NCBI GenBank assembly: GCA_025361385.1 | Contig: JANYAJ010000249.1 | Span: 1-15,224 of the forward strand | DNA from: Nitrospira sp. | GTDB taxonomy: Bacteria > Nitrospirota > Nitrospiria > Nitrospirales > Nitrospiraceae | DNA length: 15,224 nucleotides | Direction: 5' to 3' | In this document: piece by piece, positions 15,118 to 15,224 of the stretch | Layout: every line of letters starts with the position of its first letter | Numbering within the stretch: position 1 is the stretch's first letter | The notes under the pieces: model-generated | What the model was told of the DNA's origin: nothing | The model's input: the letters and a program-made list of their open reading frames with translations, nothing else | Database searches by the model: none | Position numbers and translations under genes: made by a program

Positions 15118-15224
15118 ACGACATCCATCACGATGAGATCAGGCTTCTCGCTGGCCACTTTGTCTTCGAGCTTCTCGGTATTCGGAAAGGACACCACGGT
15201 GTAATTGGCTGCCTTGAGGCATCC
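15106..15224. repeat. 119-bp exact direct repeat, copy 2 (window edge, probable assembly artefact)
   Basis: Identical to 14740-14858 with the same orientation. On the minus strand it would give receiver codons 19-57 and then run out of frame into the DUF3365 sequence, stopping after about 15 further codons. This makes no biological sense as a fusion. The junction sits in a short shared GC stretch (GATGCCGGGCCG on the minus strand), which could be native to both genes. Confidence 0.93.

Noticed and set aside
15106..15224. A second receiver gene or receiver-cytochrome fusion
   Set aside because: The copy is a base-perfect internal fragment without start, out of frame with the heme sensor, and ends at the window limit; an assembly artefact explains it better.
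1..15224. tRNA, rRNA, CRISPR array, insertion sequence or prophage genes
   Set aside because: I looked for cloverleaf-like segments, regularly spaced DNA repeats with unique spacers, transposase or integrase motifs and terminal inverted repeats, and saw none; the only regular repeat is the in-frame coiled-coil one.

Overview
The window comes from a Gram-negative bacterium: it begins inside lpxD, a lipid A biosynthesis gene, and GC content looks moderately high throughout. A large chemosensory operon of this composition, together with a DUF3365-type heme sensor, makes me think of Nitrospirota (Nitrospira-like). That assignment is an impression from family content, not proof.

Layout. (a) 2-1024, plus strand: lpxD, missing its first ~20-25 codons at the window edge. 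(b) 1043-1564, minus: a small unrecognised integral membrane protein, convergent with lpxD. (c) 1565-2172: a gene-free stretch with several DnaA-box-like 9-mers. (d) 2173-14912, minus: ten genes in one direction with gaps of at most about 80 bases and two overlaps, so probably one operon. In transcription order they are a PilH/CheY-like receiver, a CheW, a 4HB-type chemoreceptor (MCP), a hybrid CheA with three Hpt domains and a C-terminal receiver, two divergent CheW-like proteins that overlap, a receiver plus long coiled-coil protein, a Hpt-like protein without the phospho-His, an ExeA/GspA-type AAA ATPase, and an HD-GYP protein whose C-terminal third is a paralogue of the Hpt-like protein. 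(e) 14986-~15117, minus: the C-terminal end of a DUF3365 (Tll0287-like) heme c sensor. (f) 15106-15224: an exact 119-bp copy of an internal piece of the first receiver gene, running to the window edge and probably an assembly artefact.

How the genes fit together. The order receiver-CheW-MCP-hybrid CheA matches the core of the Pil-Chp system (pilG/H-pilI-pilJ-chpA) that controls type IV pili or surface behaviour in other bacteria. No CheR (PilK) or CheB (ChpB) is visible. The second half carries parts not usual for Pil-Chp: an HD-GYP protein with an altered metal site, an ExeA-like ATPase, a FrzS/AglZ-like receiver-coiled-coil protein, and two proteins sharing a Hpt-like domain in which Thr stands at the phospho-His position. 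The most interesting possibility is a chemosensory pathway that passes its signal to these Thr-type domains and to a cyclic-di-GMP (or pseudo-HD-GYP) output, with the heme sensor upstream as a possible redox or ligand input. This is inference from gene content and order.
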